A stretch of DNA of 64,000 nucleotides from Monarcha castaneiventris obscurior (GCA_026261815.1 JAMPIT010000856.1:13174001-13238000); one strand, 5' to 3'; counted from the stretch's first letter, positions 15,101 through 29,400 are shown. Notes: generated by a model from the letters alone, not told the origin. Made by a program: numbers and translations.

Positions 15101-16278
15101 CTCAAAAATCTGGTCCTCAGCAGAACTTATAAAATACAACAACCTTCTTCTTTTGGGGAGAAAAAAAAGAAATTTACATTACCACCTAAACCTAGTTTTA
15201 AATTTACAGGCCAGATACCAAAGCCACCCACTGTGAATGGGACTTGTGTGCATTTACCCAGCCACTGGAATCTGGCACTTCTCATGCACCTGGAACACTT
15301 TACAGAACCACTATAATCAATGATCAATAATCAAGAAATGCAACAAAAGAGCCCATACTATTTTAAAATATCTCTGCCGTTATTGTACTTTTCCCCATAA
15401 TCTTTACTTACAAAATCTAAATAGTGATTTTCAAATATTCCAATATAATATCAAGCAATTTTCTTAAGGACTAATCTAGAACTGGAGGCGCTGAAGTGAT
15501 TTATACTTTAATTCCCATGCACTTATCTAAATTGAATTTAATCTGACATCTTATTACCAAGTTCTATTACGTTCTCCTGGAGCCCTTAGTAGTCTTTTCT
15601 AAAATTGCCTAATTTATATAAATTTATGGCATTACCATGTATTGACACCCTGCTTTTCACCATTACTCTAGGCAGACAGCATAGTAATAAATCAGTTAGT
15701 GTGCAAAGCCTCAAATAACCCCAATATTTGACTTCTTTCTCGTCCTTCCCAGTCACAGGACTTGTTCTTTAAGTTTCCTACCAATTCATGCACAAGCATG
15801 AGTGACCCAACTTTTCCCCCTGCCTTACTTGCTCCAATTTTCCTTAATAACTTCAAATGAGTTACTAATCCTTTCAAAGTGCCATCTCCTAAATCCTGCT
15901 GGTTTCCTACCAACAAAAATCAGAAAAAAACAGCTGCATATATTCTTCCAAAAAAAAAGTTGGAAACCCATGTGCTCACTCCACTTTTATTTTCACAGAT
16001 CTCACCAAGCACACAACACACCCAAGCCCAAGTCCTGCCTCAAGGTTAAGTAACTAAGTTGTTGATGATTCTCATGAGAAAATTGTTATGCTCAACTAGA
16101 TTATTGATAGTTTCTGTATTTCATGTAAAATGATGATTGGATAAGCACCAGGTAACCAGACAAAATATAGAAACATCTCTACTAATAAGGTGTAGATTCA
16201 GGAATCACTAGAATATTACGATTGAGTTCATCCCACCCTTATGTTTGGTAACAATAAATCTCAAATTTATCTCATGAC

Positions 16279-16516
16279 CAGGACTCGAGGAAATGGCACA
16301 AACCTGAGTCAGGGGAGGTTTAGGCTGGATATCAGGAAAATGTGGTCAGGCACTGAACAGGCTCCCCAGCACCAAACCTGACAGAGTTCAGGAGGTGTTT
16401 GGACAAAATTCTCAGGTACAGGGTGGGATTCTTGGAGTGTCCTGTGCAAGGCCAGGATTTGGACTTTGATAATCCTGGTGGGCCCCTTCCAACTCAGGAT
16501 ATTCTATGATTCTATG
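16279..16516 (+). mobile_element. CR1 LINE 3' end, plus orientation
   Basis: About 240 bases match the distal CR1 layout. First comes a GAGGAAATGGCACAAACCTG-like block, then AGGGGAGGTTTAGGCTGGAT (end of the reverse-transcriptase region and start of the 3' UTR). A CCCCTTCCAACTCAGGATAT block follows, and the element ends in two tandem ATTCTATG units at 16501-16516, the CR1 3' hallmark. It is 5'-truncated and diverged, with no intact frame. No target-site duplication is expected or seen. Confidence 0.9.
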
Positions 16517-19500
16517 TAATATTTTTCATGGGTAGCAACACATTTCTGACCTCAAGGACTGCAACTTGAGGTACCCCAAAGTTGAGGCCCTGGAAAGTTT
16601 TAAGATCAGGATTCTAGACAGGAGAACCTACACTACAGCTAAATTTACTCACCCTGGAATAATTTTTTTACTGTTACATTATATTCCTGAATAACTGAAA
16701 TGCATTAACTGTCATTTTCTAATACCATCAAAATAAATGTTATATCTAGACCTCATACCATTCAAAGACCAAGGTTCCTCAAAGTCAGTGGCAGCTGTGG
16801 CATTTGGCACATGCAGAGATGACTGGTAAACAACGGCTGAAATTGCACTTATTTGCCTCCTCTGCTCTTCGCTCTTGAAAATACTCAAGGTCAATGGCAA
16901 GGCTTGGGTTTGTTGTAAAGAAGACAGCTATCTGTGGAGAAATGTTTCCCTTGGAGATTTTAAAAATTCGTATTAAAGAAAATAACAATGAACATTATTT
17001 GAATATAAATTGAAAAATATATTTCAGTTCTGTTAAGTTAATCAGACTTAAATCTCCACGGGAAACTTGCAACACTGTTCTCAATTTAAACACTTCCCAA
17101 CAATTTACAGCTTCATTTTGCCAACCTTTCCCCAAACCACATTCCCCTGAATTTACACAACCTAGAATGCTGTTCAATAACAGCTGAACAAAGCCTGTGA
17201 AGAAGAGGTTTAATATGCTGATGAGAAATAGTGCAGGAAAAAGTAGCAGCAGCTCCTGAAAAAAGTCTTCCTTTTTATTCAGATGAAAGATACTTTAGTA
17301 ATGCATCACTACTTTCTACACTTTAGATCAACATTGGCAGATCAATTTTCTTCTTACGTTTGCACATCTATGACCAGAAATGTTAATTAGCTTTAGGATG
17401 CTCTGGCCCCTCATTAGCATCAAAGTGAGAAAAGTATCAGGGAGGGGGACAGGCAGCATGATGCAAAAGCCACTTAAAAGATGAACCAAACTTCAGAGTT
17501 TCTTGTACTTGGTGCAGAACTTCTAAATGGAGTCGGGTTGTGAATGTGCCACAGCACAGATCCTGTTCAAAATCTCTGACACATGGAGACCAGGTAAAGT
17601 GGAAGTGTGAATCAACAATAGCAGAGCTTAATCTATTTTTCATTTTGCACTCTGAGCCAAAGCATAAAAATGTGAGATGTTGAGTAAGCATCAATGCATT
17701 GATGGGCTGTGGATGCACAGACACAGAGCCAGCATACACTGAATTTTCTTACCAGGACCCAAAGCAAAGCTGATTCCAAAGGATGACATTTGCATTTAGG
17801 TACTGTTTCAGTTCCTGGAATTAGCCAGCACTGAATTAAACTCTTGGTGCTGAAAGAAAGCAGTGAATGAAGTGGGCACCTGCACCATCCAAACACACAC
17901 ACAGCACTCTGCTGGAATAATTCCTGCTCCTCCTCTTCACGTGCCTCTCCTACACTGCCAGAGTTCAGTCTCCAGTACAATAATGCACAGATATTCACAC
18001 AACAGCTGTTTCAAGGAAAAGAGATATAGCAGGAATCATGAAGATGGATGAGTATTAGGATCTGGCCCTTGAAGTGGATTTTGTGTTCAGAGGTGGCTGA
18101 TTTTAATACAATCAGAATACACAAACACACATTTATACGGTTTGCAAAAGAAGGTGAAATTCCGTTGTATTTTCACTATGAATTTTTTGGGCTAAAATGT
18201 TTGTTTCCATAGTGAAACAAGACAAAAAGTCAAAAAATTTAGGAAAAAATAAAGAATTTTTAAAATCTGGGACTGATGGTTCTATTCCTGGGCAAACAGA
18301 TCTGTATCCAGCAAAAGCATTTGATGTAAATAAGGTAAAACGTTGCAAAATATTACAGATTTTTGTTGCCTATTTTAAATAATATGGAGAAACCAAAATA
18401 TATTGTTTCACTACAAGTGAAATCTAAGCAATTTTAGGACTATTTTTTTTCCTGAAAATCAAATAGTCTTTCATGTTCAATTTCCATTAATTAGCCTAAC
18501 ACACACAGGAAAAAAAAAAAAAAAAAAACAAAAAAACGTAATCAGGAAAAGAATTAACTGTTCCAGCTCTCAGCAGCTTACCCACAGTTGGAAGTTATTT
18601 GATGGCTTTCTTGAGCAGGATACTGGGAACTTCATGTGCATCCACTCGTTGCTGAGTGCTTCATGGAGCTGCTCTGGGCCTGCATTTTCACACCAGTTCC
18701 TTCAGTGAAAGGCTGAACTCCATCACTGATTGTGTTTGGTTATTATTCTCCCACTCTTTGCCATACCTGCACATAAGATGAACCTTGCTATCCCCACAAG
18801 CAACTTCTGCTACAAGTCAGTCAATAGATGAAGTTTCTGTCTCATTTAAAAAACTCTGTGATAGCAAAGTATTTATAACTGCAACCCCAAAGTAAAGACA
18901 CTCTTGCTCTGACCTCTGTTGATTACTTTTAATTTATATACAGGTTAGTCCTTTTTCACCTTCTGGTCTTGTTTAAGAATATAACGACAAAGCAACCTTG
19001 ACAAAATTGGAATCAACTGGTAATTAGTATTCCATTTAATGGAGATGAAAGCCATGGCACTCTAAGAGGATGCTGCACTTATTACATTAAGCTATATATA
19101 ACTGCATCAAATGGAATATTTAAGCATTTTAACTTGAGCATTTTATGCGTTAGTAATTCACTTAATTATTTTCTCCAGAGAACAAGTGGTATAATATCAT
19201 GCTGATGCATGGGGAGTTATATGAATAAATCTTCAGGCACCAGGATAGGATCAGATACCCCAGAGCCTCACTTAAATCAATAACAGCAGGAGGAAGTGGT
19301 GGGAAGAATGCTGCTTCTGGCTTATTTCACAGCGCTGTCTGTACAGCAGGTACACCAATCATGCTGGAGATCTACTTGCCTTAACTTAATGAAAATGTAA
19401 CTCATACTTTCACATTTTCATAAAAATAAAAAGCTACCTATATTACATCCTCATTTAAAATGTCTCTGCTAGACCTCTTGCTTCATGATAATCATGTTCT

Positions 19501-22500
19501 AATGAATTTGAGCTGTTTGGGTCACGTTGTATTTCTACACGGTCACTGCAGTCTCAGAAAACAGGTGAGAATGAATCAGTAGAAAGTGAGAGGGCATAAA
19601 CAAAGAACTTCACAAACAATTCCCTGCAGATAAATAAATGAATGTGTCACTGTTCTCCAACACATAACCTCACTAACTCAACTAAACCAGCCTCTGTCTA
19701 AAATATTTTCTGCACTGTAGCCTGTTTTTATAGCTCTGAATTTGATATGGGAAATATTACATCAGTAATCAATGACTGCAGAGAGAAATTGAGATGGGAA
19801 AGAGTCATAAAATGAGCAAGAAAGGCATGGAGAAATGGAACATTATGTTAGAGATCAGAAAATGGGAAACAGGACTTCTGTTACTTTGTGTCTATGTGCT
19901 TTATTTTATACAGTATTTCCTTTTTATTGTATTGGCAAATAGTACCCATAGGTGGGGCAGGAGAAATTGGAAATTAAAGAAATAGAATAAGAGACTGACA
20001 CAAAATTGGCAATGAAAAAGGTCTGAATTTGATTTGTACCTGATCCCAGCTGTGGCTGCTGCTACAGGTGGGTGGCAGCCAGGGAGTTCCATCTTCAGGC
20101 TGTGGTGAAATCCAGATCACACTGTGAGTCAGACCTGCACCAACATCAAACAGAATTCCAGCTACAGCACTGCCCTCATTCATATGCTGCTGCCCACTTT
20201 CTCAGTGGACTGTTGACAGCTGAGACTAACTCAGAAGCAAAAACCAATTTCCAGCTCTTGTTTTGCTCAGAAATTTCAACCGATTTGGCACTGGATAAAA
20301 GTTGAAATGAAGCTGCTGTGGTGGTTGTGTGTTACCAAGGGATTCCTCCTGTGTAAGTGGGATTCCTACCTAGCCACCCTCTCCCTTTTCAACTACTTTG
20401 TGCTGCAGAAAAAGGGATGTGACCTTGGCCCACAGTGTCTAGAAACTAAGAATAAAAAATATAACCCACTTCTACATTAACTCATTAATATTACCCAAAC
20501 AGCACAAACTGTTGGCTGCACTTAGCAAGATGAATACTTCTGAATATTTTGGGAAAAGCATCCAGCTGCTAGCTGGTGAATCACCATAACAAAATGCTCA
20601 TTCCTCTGAAGAGTTATCCATCAATGTAAGTAATGCATGGGTTTAAATTCCCAGTTACACAGCCCACTTGACTTGGTCATTTTGATGTCATTCCTGACTT
20701 GGTGCTACGTAATTGCCATAGTTCTCTTGAAGTCATGGAAAGTTCCCCACAGTGAAAGAAAATCTAAAGAAATTTGTTGTCTTACTGCCCCCCGCCCCAT
20801 CCTCCTTGCCTGCAGTTATTGCAATAACAGATTTCATTTTTTCTACTAATGAAGGTGTTCAAGATCTCCTTGTCCATTTGTTACACCTTTGCCTATCTTT
20901 CACCTTTCTGTTTTCCATGAGTGCAGATTTTGGTCCTTGACTGTCAAGGATGTTTTTATCCTTTTTATAGGCATTATTCCACAATGAATACTTAGTCACT
21001 CATAATAGACCCAAGCTTCCAGCCTTCCCCTCAGATAATGCTGTTATCATGTCACTGTCACAGCTCTTATCTCACCTGTATAATCTGCAAATCCTTTTTT
21101 GCCTGAAGTGCCATTCACGGGTATAGACAAACCTAAACTGTTTGCACTGCCCACAGCTCTCACAGACTGCTCAAAGACCACAGGTTTATATAAAAAAGTC
21201 TTGGGAAAAAGACATTGTAGACATTCTCCCTTTACATTTCTTCCGTGGTGCTGAAGTACTACTTGTACTGATCTTTTCAGCAGCAGCATTAATTCTACAC
21301 ACCATCTGATCCCTTAGTAATTTCCAGAAAAATCAGCATAACAGGGTGATACTTGAAGTGTTAGCCATGGAATTAAGAATTAAAATGGACTAGAGGGACT
21401 GGACTTCTTAAAGAAAGACCCATCCCCAGCTCCTCACAGTGTGGCTTTTGAAGGATTCAGAAATTGCAGGAGAGAGATGAACCATCTGTTCTGTTAACTG
21501 GGGGAGGAAGGGGACTTGGGATACTGATCTAGAATAAACTCACCGTACAGTATTACATCTTTTCTGGATATTCCAGAAAAGGAGACAATCATAATTGTCT
21601 TTTTCTTTAATTCATTACTATGTATGATAATACTTTTAGTTCAGCCTTGTGTCTTGGTCTGTCAATACCAGATACTGAACACCCAAAAGCAGAGCCAGGT
21701 AATTCTAATGACTTTTCACATTTTAAAATATAAAACCAATGTGAGATCTCTGATCTTCTGAAAATTTCAGAGCTAAACTCATATCTGAATTTTGCAGCTT
21801 ACAGCCTTGTCTCTGTTTTAAAGAGAGAAATTGAGTGGTTTTTTCATTACTGCTCTTTTGATTTACTTTTAGTTGCTAAGTAGTGTTACAATAGTAACAA
21901 ATGTGGGTAGAGATATGAAACTTTATATAAGGCTTAGCTGCAAGTATGTGTATTCCATGATACTAATGAAAAACATCTACACAGCACAACCAACTGATGA
22001 AGAGCAGGTAATAAAAAAGTGGCACTTACTCCCAGTACTGGCAAGCTCCCAATATTTTCAGGAGTCAAAGAAAGAGGAATCATTACCAAATTGTTTCACA
22101 AATCCTATCAGCATAAGAGTTTTGTGAGTTGTTTTCTCTCTTAAAAGTTTTCATTACTTAAAGCTTAACAAAAAATCAAGAGCATAAAAATAAAGCTGGG
22201 CTTCTCTAAATTAAATCAAAACCTCCCATCAATTCTAGTTCAACCAAAATTTTGTCCTAAATTTAAGATAAAGACAAAATCTCATGGTCAAAAGAAGGTC
22301 CCACATCCCTTTTCTCCTAGCTTGGACCAGCAGTAACATACAGGCTTTCTATATGAACAGGGCAAAATTTAACATATCACTCATTTAGAAACCCAGAAAT
22401 TAATGAAATACTTAATATCAAATTCAATGAATTCTAGGGTGGAGCAGCAGTAATAGGCAGCACAGAAGCAACTTGATTTATCTCCTGTATCCAGCAACTG

Positions 22501-22935
22501 GGTTCTTTTGTTCCAGAACAGCTAATTCCAAAACATCCCCAGGAATATCTGAAACAGCAGCCCTCATGTGAAAAGGACAAAAGAAACAGTAAAATGCTTT
22601 TTCCTCAGAAGCCAAACAACTGAGCAGCTGCAGTGTCTGTGTTGAATCACAACCCAAACAATTCTTACCTAGTGAGTTATCTATAACTGCAGAAATTCAG
22701 CTCATTAACATGGAGGGATGATGCCCTAGAACTCCACAGAAAGTCAGTGCCCAGGGTGCTGTTATCAGAAGCCAAGTGCCTTCTTCTCCTCACACGTCAG
22801 GGAAGGATGACAGATAAGCTCCTTAGGTTGCTCCTGGATCACCTACACAACTCCTGGCACTCTGCAGGGGATCCCCTTTGCTGCCACCTCTCCTCTCAAA
22901 CGACATTGGAGCTGTACCCCAAGAAAAGTTCCTTG
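16517..22935. other. Intergenic, no gene recognised
   Basis: AT-rich non-coding DNA. A poly-A run lies at 18510-18528, followed by a short A-rich tail. The 19015-19230 segment is TAAT-rich and has a 10-base inverted repeat (TATTCCATTT at 19028, its complement at 19109). All open frames are short and without recognisable domains. Confidence 0.65.
18510..18535. repeat. Poly-A tract
   Basis: An uninterrupted run of about 19 A, then C and seven more A. No upstream retrotransposed gene body was recognised, so this is called a simple repeat and not a processed pseudogene tail. Confidence 0.85.
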
Positions 22936-22939
22936 CAAG

Positions 22940-23414
22940 TGATGCCATGATGAATTTTGTCTTTTCTTTTATACCCCTGTTATACCTTTTTGCAACTTCT
23001 GTATTCTTGGTGCTTTTTGCCTACATTCTTGGACTTGTTTGTTAAGCTAAGAGACTAAAGATTTTAGAGGCTTCGTAGTTCGGGTGCCAGGGTGCCCAGA
23101 GCCCAAGGTCCTCTCCAGAACACATTTTGTAAACTAAGACAGAACCATCCAGGGGAAGGTTCCTTGGGAGGGGGGGGCTCATTTGAGCCTCTCATTGGGG
23201 AATATTTGATAGGTATGCTAATTAGTAAGACCTAGAATGTAAGACCAGATCTAGAAGAGAGGGACTTTGCAGTGGGGATGGGGGGGGTGCACAGAGGTGT
23301 GTTCGACCTGTTCGTGGTGCACCTAAGGATCCTTACAATAAATACCAAGGTAAAACCCTTTTTCCCCTTCTAACTGTGTTTGCCTCTTGATTTTTAAGAC
23401 CAGGAAAGGTATCA
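22940..23414 (+). mobile_element. Solo LTR of an endogenous retrovirus
   Basis: A 475-bp unit with LTR architecture. It begins TGATGCC and ends GGTATCA, so its ends are near-perfect inverted repeats (6 of 7) with the usual TG...CA. It is flanked by a 4-bp direct repeat CAAG (22936-22939 and 23415-23418). An AATAAA polyadenylation signal lies at 23337-23342, about 70 bp before the 3' end, and a T/C-rich stretch of U5 type follows. No primer-binding site, internal gene or second LTR is seen nearby, so this is a recombined solo copy. A 4-bp duplication is typical of gamma-like (ERV1) elements, but the family is not proven. Confidence 0.75.
23337..23342 (+). promoter_or_regulatory. Polyadenylation signal of the LTR
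   Basis: Canonical AATAAA placed where the R region of a retroviral LTR is expected, followed by a T-rich tract. It could terminate transcripts entering from the 5' side. Confidence 0.6.
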
Positions 23415-23418
23415 CAAG

Positions 23419-26400
23419 GACCCACCCTAAAGGCCGAACGTGTCCATCCCCCCCGAATGCGGTGCCTCTCTCACCCCATGCGGGAGCGATGCCCAGCTCC
23501 ATCCTCCCTCTGCTCCCGCACCCTCCTGCCCATCCCCGGGGCCCGCAGCGCTCCCTGCGCTCCCATCCCGTGCCAATGCTACTCAGCCAAGCCGCAGCAC
23601 AGCCCGCAGCCTAGTTCAGGCACTTAGAAGCCAAAAACACGGAATAAAGCCATGGTCAAGTGATTGCAGCCAAGGGGCGGCCGCGGGGATGCAGCCAGAA
23701 AGTCCCAGAGCAAACCCACCCAAAACCAGGGGATTTGAGCCATCCCACCCCACTCTGCCCTGAGGCTAGGGACCCCTCCTTGTGATGCAGCCCACACATT
23801 GGATTTTCAAAGGACAAAGCTGAGCAGAAATGAGGAATGTCGAGCCAAACTCTTTCAGGAAATCCATAGGAGCTGAACTGACTTCAATGAAGCCAGTTAA
23901 TCAGGAGCTGAAAACCTCTCGTAATCACTCTAATTTCCCTAACCATGTTATTTTCCCAATCTCAATGGGACTGGAAGTGAGGTATTTTAACCCTTGAGCT
24001 ATCACCTTTCAGACAACCAGTGATTAATCAATCATCCTTTTCACCCAACCCTCCAGGACTGCCTTTTGCCAATCTAATCTAATCTATTCATCATCTTCCC
24101 CTCTCTGCAGAACAGTCCCAGCCTCCAACCACCTCCTTCCCCAGGCGTTTTTGCAAGCCAGGGACGGGACCCCAAGCAGGGACAGAGACTGTCAGCTGTG
24201 GAGACACCCTCAGAACACAGCACCAGGCTGCACAGGCACTGCGGATTATAAATATCCACCGCAGGCTGCTCCCAGGATTTGCACTGCTCAATATCAACCC
24301 TCACTGCCCGTGCATTTTCTGGAAAACACTGCAAGTGTTGTCACTGGCCAGTGGGTGTCTGGAAACAAGGAGTGGGCAGGCACAGCAGTGTTAGATTCCT
24401 GGAACAGCAACTGAACATAAGAGGAGAAGGCAGGCTCATAATATGTCCATACAAAGAAACTTCGGTATGGCTCAATCCAAGAATATCCATGGATGGGTTT
24501 GGAATCATATTTTTATTACCAACAAATAGAAATGGATTGTTTTTTTGGTATCAGTGCAACTTCTAAAAAATGTTCACAATTAAATGGCAGTACAGGAAGA
24601 AGGTAATTATATTTTTGTAATAGTTTACTATTAATACAATCTATCCTGAACCTAGTTCTAGTAATTTTCCATGATAGTAAGTCTGCATAAAAGATTGGGG
24701 GTAATGAGCTACATTACAAATTTCTTTGCAATATAGAAATGAAATTCTAGGAGTTTTTTCTAGAAAAAATAAATTTTTAAGTACAACCAAATTACCATTT
24801 TAAAGTACAAATTATCAATGTTATGTACTTGGTCTATCTTTTCCTTGCTATGAAAAGGAAGAGGTAAGAACAGCAGCAAAACTCTCTGAAAATCCTCACA
24901 GAAGTGCTACTTTACACCTGCTGCACATTTTGCTCCCAGCCCAGCAACAGCATCACATTCCAGTTGAGGTCTTTATGTTCCACCCCATAACAAACACAGA
25001 TAATTCCTACTCTGGTTCTAACACAGCATCTGTTGACATTTCTAAGACCAGCAAAGAGCAGATCTCTGTTAAGCTGGAGAACTTTACACTCAGCCCCAGG
25101 CAAAAGCAGTTTATCCATCTGGGACAGTGCACACCTGTTGTTAGCTAATCCCCAGCAGACAAATTACAAAAGGGAGAATGACAAATACGTAGGTATTTAA
25201 AATAATGTGTTTTCAGCATGAGTCACCTCATAAAACCCTGGATTTTTAATCATTAAAATGGATTAGAAGTTTATAACAGGAGTTTCACCAGGATGTTGGC
25301 TTGCTGCTAGGGCTGACTTCCAAAATAAAGTTACAGATCCCAAGGCATATTTAGATTTCAATAACATGAACATACTAACTGCACTTACACTCCTGAGAAA
25401 AAATTCCAAGGCTGTGCCTGGGCAATATAAAGGCTGCTTCATTCGCTTACCACTAATATCTATCTTGTTTCATTACAAAGCACTTGAAGGAAGCCCTGTG
25501 CATACAGAAAATGTGTTTCTTCTGCTCCATCGTGCATAGCTCGCTTGCCATCTAGTGGGCACAGCACGTGAATTAAAGCACAGCTACTCTCAGCAAGAAA
25601 TGAGCAGTCACAAAATGTGTGGGTATAAGAGCTTTGAATTAAATATTTCAACTAACAGCAGAAAATTACTAGCATAGCTAGCAGGACTGCCTAGTAGATT
25701 CCTTGGAATGCTAAAGTTTGTCTAACTCCTAAAAAAACCACATTAAAAAACACTTTCTTCCTTGCCATAGATTCTTTTTTAGTCTCAAAAAAATAAACCA
25801 CAATGATGAAATCAGATTATAGTTCATCTCATAATACTGCCAAGATAATTTGCAACACGAGACTATTGAGACACAAAACACAAACATCCAAAGTGTTCAG
25901 CTCCAAGACAAAAACATCATCTAATTTTTAGTCTGGAGAAAGAAGAGTTAATAAAAAACATCCTGCACTTCCTTGATTCAACCCCTCCGAAGTACAGTGA
26001 ATTAATTACATGTTTAAATTAAGCATTCAATTAAATGTCTTCCTTGACCAGAGAGCTCAGTATCTTATTGACCTGTGAGTCTGAGTTACAGCTCATTTGC
26101 TTTGAAACCAGCCCAGGACAATGAACAGCAGGGAACAAAATGATTTTGTGCTTGCTTGCATCAGTTTAAAAATGGAGTAAATCCTGTAAATGACCCAGAG
26201 GTGAACCAGACTGAAAGGGTCAGTAACCCTTCAAAAGTTTTGTATAATTCTTTCAAACAAAACTTTGTTTAAGTGCTTTTACAGTGTCAATTTGAAGGGG
26301 ATTAAAATACTTGAAAAATTTCATGTAAGAGTCAACAGAAGACAAAAAATATCTCTCAATCAGAAAAGAGAGGCTGTAGAGTCCCTCTAATTTCCTGTTC

Positions 26401-29400
26401 AGAAAATCATATTCTGACTCTGAATGTTGTTTGAGATCACTAAATAACATGCTGTGGACATGCTTTTTTCCTTAATCAAGTTAAACATCTGCTAATGACC
26501 ACGGGGGAATGAAGTAGGCCACAGTTGGCTAGATCGTGCACATGTGATTACTGCTTAGCCACAATTTATGTAATTAGTTGCAGTCGTACTAAGCTACCTA
26601 AAACACATGTTAAATATCTAATGATGAGCTGATATTAATGGGTCTTTACAGCATGCTTAAATTCTTCTCAAAGAATGTTTGAGTATGTCTCTGACAAGCA
26701 AACAGGACGCATGCAGAAAATATCAAAATATTACTGCTTTTAGAGAAATACATGTATTTACTCAAGGGAATATTTCTGAGTATGTACGTTTTTAAAAGAT
26801 GTATCAACAATCCCCTTTTCTCATTACAATCTCAGTTCTACAGGGCTGGCAATGCATGGGGAAATTTTTATTGTAGCTATTCACGTCCCAAAGCTCGAAC
26901 CCTACAAGGGAGAAGTGGCCTTCTGGAGGGAATAAACATAAGCACTTACTTCGAGTGAGTCCCTCGATGGCAGTTTTGCTAAATCGATGTGATTCTGCCT
27001 TTGGCCAGCATGGAAGGAGCTGCTGGGCTGGGGCCCAGAGAGGCACTTCACAGAATACAAGCCCAAAGTTCAGATGCTGCAGCCCCAGCCCCAGGCCAGC
27101 CCATGCCTGGCTGCTCCTGCTCAGTACCAGCACCTTAACCACTGCCAGGGTGAGACCAGGACACGCTGCAATCCAACCCATGGCTTGTAAACAGCCAGTA
27201 TCAAGTGACACTGTTGGAATTATGCATCATTACAGCCCTTCAAACACTTGGGTTTAACATCAGGAAAGCGTGAAGTGAGGCAGGATGGCAGGTAATGAGG
27301 AAGGAGTTTTGTTTTCCCAACAGGCAGCATTACAGTCAAAGTTCTCATTGCGACCCAGGGGATGCCTGCTGAGCACAGGCAACTCAGCTGGGTGGGTGAC
27401 AAAAGGGATAGACCAACACAAAATGTTAAACACTGTCTCCTGGAGCACTGTGTTTTCTTTATTTGACAAGTTACAGGATCTTTCAAATAAAACTTTCCGT
27501 TCTGTCCCTCAACTTTTAATTCAAAATTCAACTGGATGAAGCCATGAGCAACCTAATCCTAAATTTAGCCCTACTCTGATGGGTACTGGACCAGGTAAGC
27601 CACTAACCTGCCTATTGCCTATATTCAACTATTCTTGAGGTGCAGTTATTGCTTGAGACAAAGTACAAAGAACAGATGTAGTTATACCACAGAATGGGTT
27701 CACCACCAAAGTAAGAATATTTCCTTCTTCATCTCTTCTGGCCAACAAATCCATATATGTTAAAAGTAAGCATCAAAAAAAGATAATCCCATTAATTTTG
27801 ATTCCAATCAGTTCAGAGGGCAGATACAATTGGTGGTCAGGACTCCTGCTCATTCAACCATTCCAAATTCCTGTTGTTTGCACACATCAGGATTGACTCC
27901 AGCTAAGTCAGTAACATAACACTAATCTTAACACAATGTAAGGCAAAAATCCCCTATTAAGAGAAAAAAACCTTTGCATTTGTATTACAAGCTCAAGCAG
28001 ACTTTTCCTTTCTTAGAGAATTTGAAAATGTATCATTTATAGAAAAGGCCTGGATACTTAAAGGACTGGATTTGGCTGTCAAGTTTCAAATTTTGCAGTC
28101 ACACAGTAAAGTTAAATATCTCAACTATTTATGGTTATTTTTATTTTAATCTGGAGATAGATGTCATAATAGATGCAATCATTACCCCAAAGTAAGGATT
28201 CTTCCCTCCTAGCTTAATTTCTCACTTAAGTATTCTTTGAAGACTGGGTTTTTTAAGTTCCTTTTTATTTTCCCCATAGCTTCACAATTGTATTATTTAT
28301 TTCCATCTTTATTTTCCTTTTTTCCTTAAATAACCAACAGCACTAAAACCACTAAAAAGATTACCTAAAAACTCTAAAAAATGTACACACGTGAAGACTA
28401 CAGAAACTAATACCAGAGGTCACACCAAAGACCAAAGGTCATACAGTAGGAAATTCAGCAGAACTTTAAAATATTTACATCTGCTTACAAGGTAAAAAGA
28501 AAGACCTTTACAAATGTGTATTTTGAAATGCTGAGTATTCCCACAACGTGTTAAGTGTCGTAACAACTTAAACACTTCTGCCTACATGAATTATCCATAT
28601 TGTGTCTGTCTGATATGCATACTCCATTAACACTCACTTTGTAATTTACTATGACTGAACTTAGCAAGTCAACTGGAAACAAACACCCTGGATCCTAGGT
28701 GAGCTCCCAAGTGTTCAGAGAAAAGAGAAATGCTTTGCCCCTAACAGGAATAGAACACTCCGGGATCCTTTAGCAGGAAGCAGGGAAGGAAAAATCCTTT
28801 TCTGCATCTTCCTTTGGATACCGGCTCCCTCAAATTTGAACACCAGCCCATGAGGGAGTAACATCCTTTCCAGCCACTGGCATATGGTAATACAAATTTA
28901 GCAGTACCCAGTCTGTTTTCAGAGTTGCAGCAAACTCTGCAGACAAAGGATTTGGAAATGAACAGTGTGACTTGTGACTCTTCATGCCATGCTCAGGGGC
29001 AAGCAGCCACATCTCATTTGAGAGGATTGTTTGTGTGAGCAAACTCTGCTTAGTGGAAGCATAAATTGTAGATTTGGGCCCCAAACAATCCATTATGCCC
29101 ATAGGACAACATTATAAATTAAACTGAATAGCAATTAATACCATGCACACCAGAAGTCTGTAAAGACCTCAGCTACGAGTATGAAGTCTCATAAAAGCCC
29201 CTTTCTGCCCGGCATTGTAGCTGCATTCAAGGTAACACCCTGAGTGCCCACTTTTTGCTCAGATGGCAAATTGTAATTCTAAAGGCACGTCTCCATGGGC
29301 TCAAATGAAAACATTTTTGCAGCTCTCAAAACCTGGTAACAGCCTCCTCCCTCACCAGAGTCCAATATCTAGGATTCTGATCCAAGTCCAGTTTTTATTG

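Larger units (their letters stand above)
7246..16278. other. Intergenic, no gene recognised
   Basis: Non-coding DNA between two CR1 fragments. The longest open frame (9075-9569, 164 codons) has no recognisable domain or composition of a real protein and is left out. The segment contains one pair of near-identical 30-base words at 10891-10920 and 12114-12143, listed separately. No RNA gene was seen. Confidence 0.65.

Noticed and set aside
18510..18535. Poly-A run as the tail of a processed pseudogene
   Set aside because: No gene-like sequence or target-site duplication was recognised upstream.
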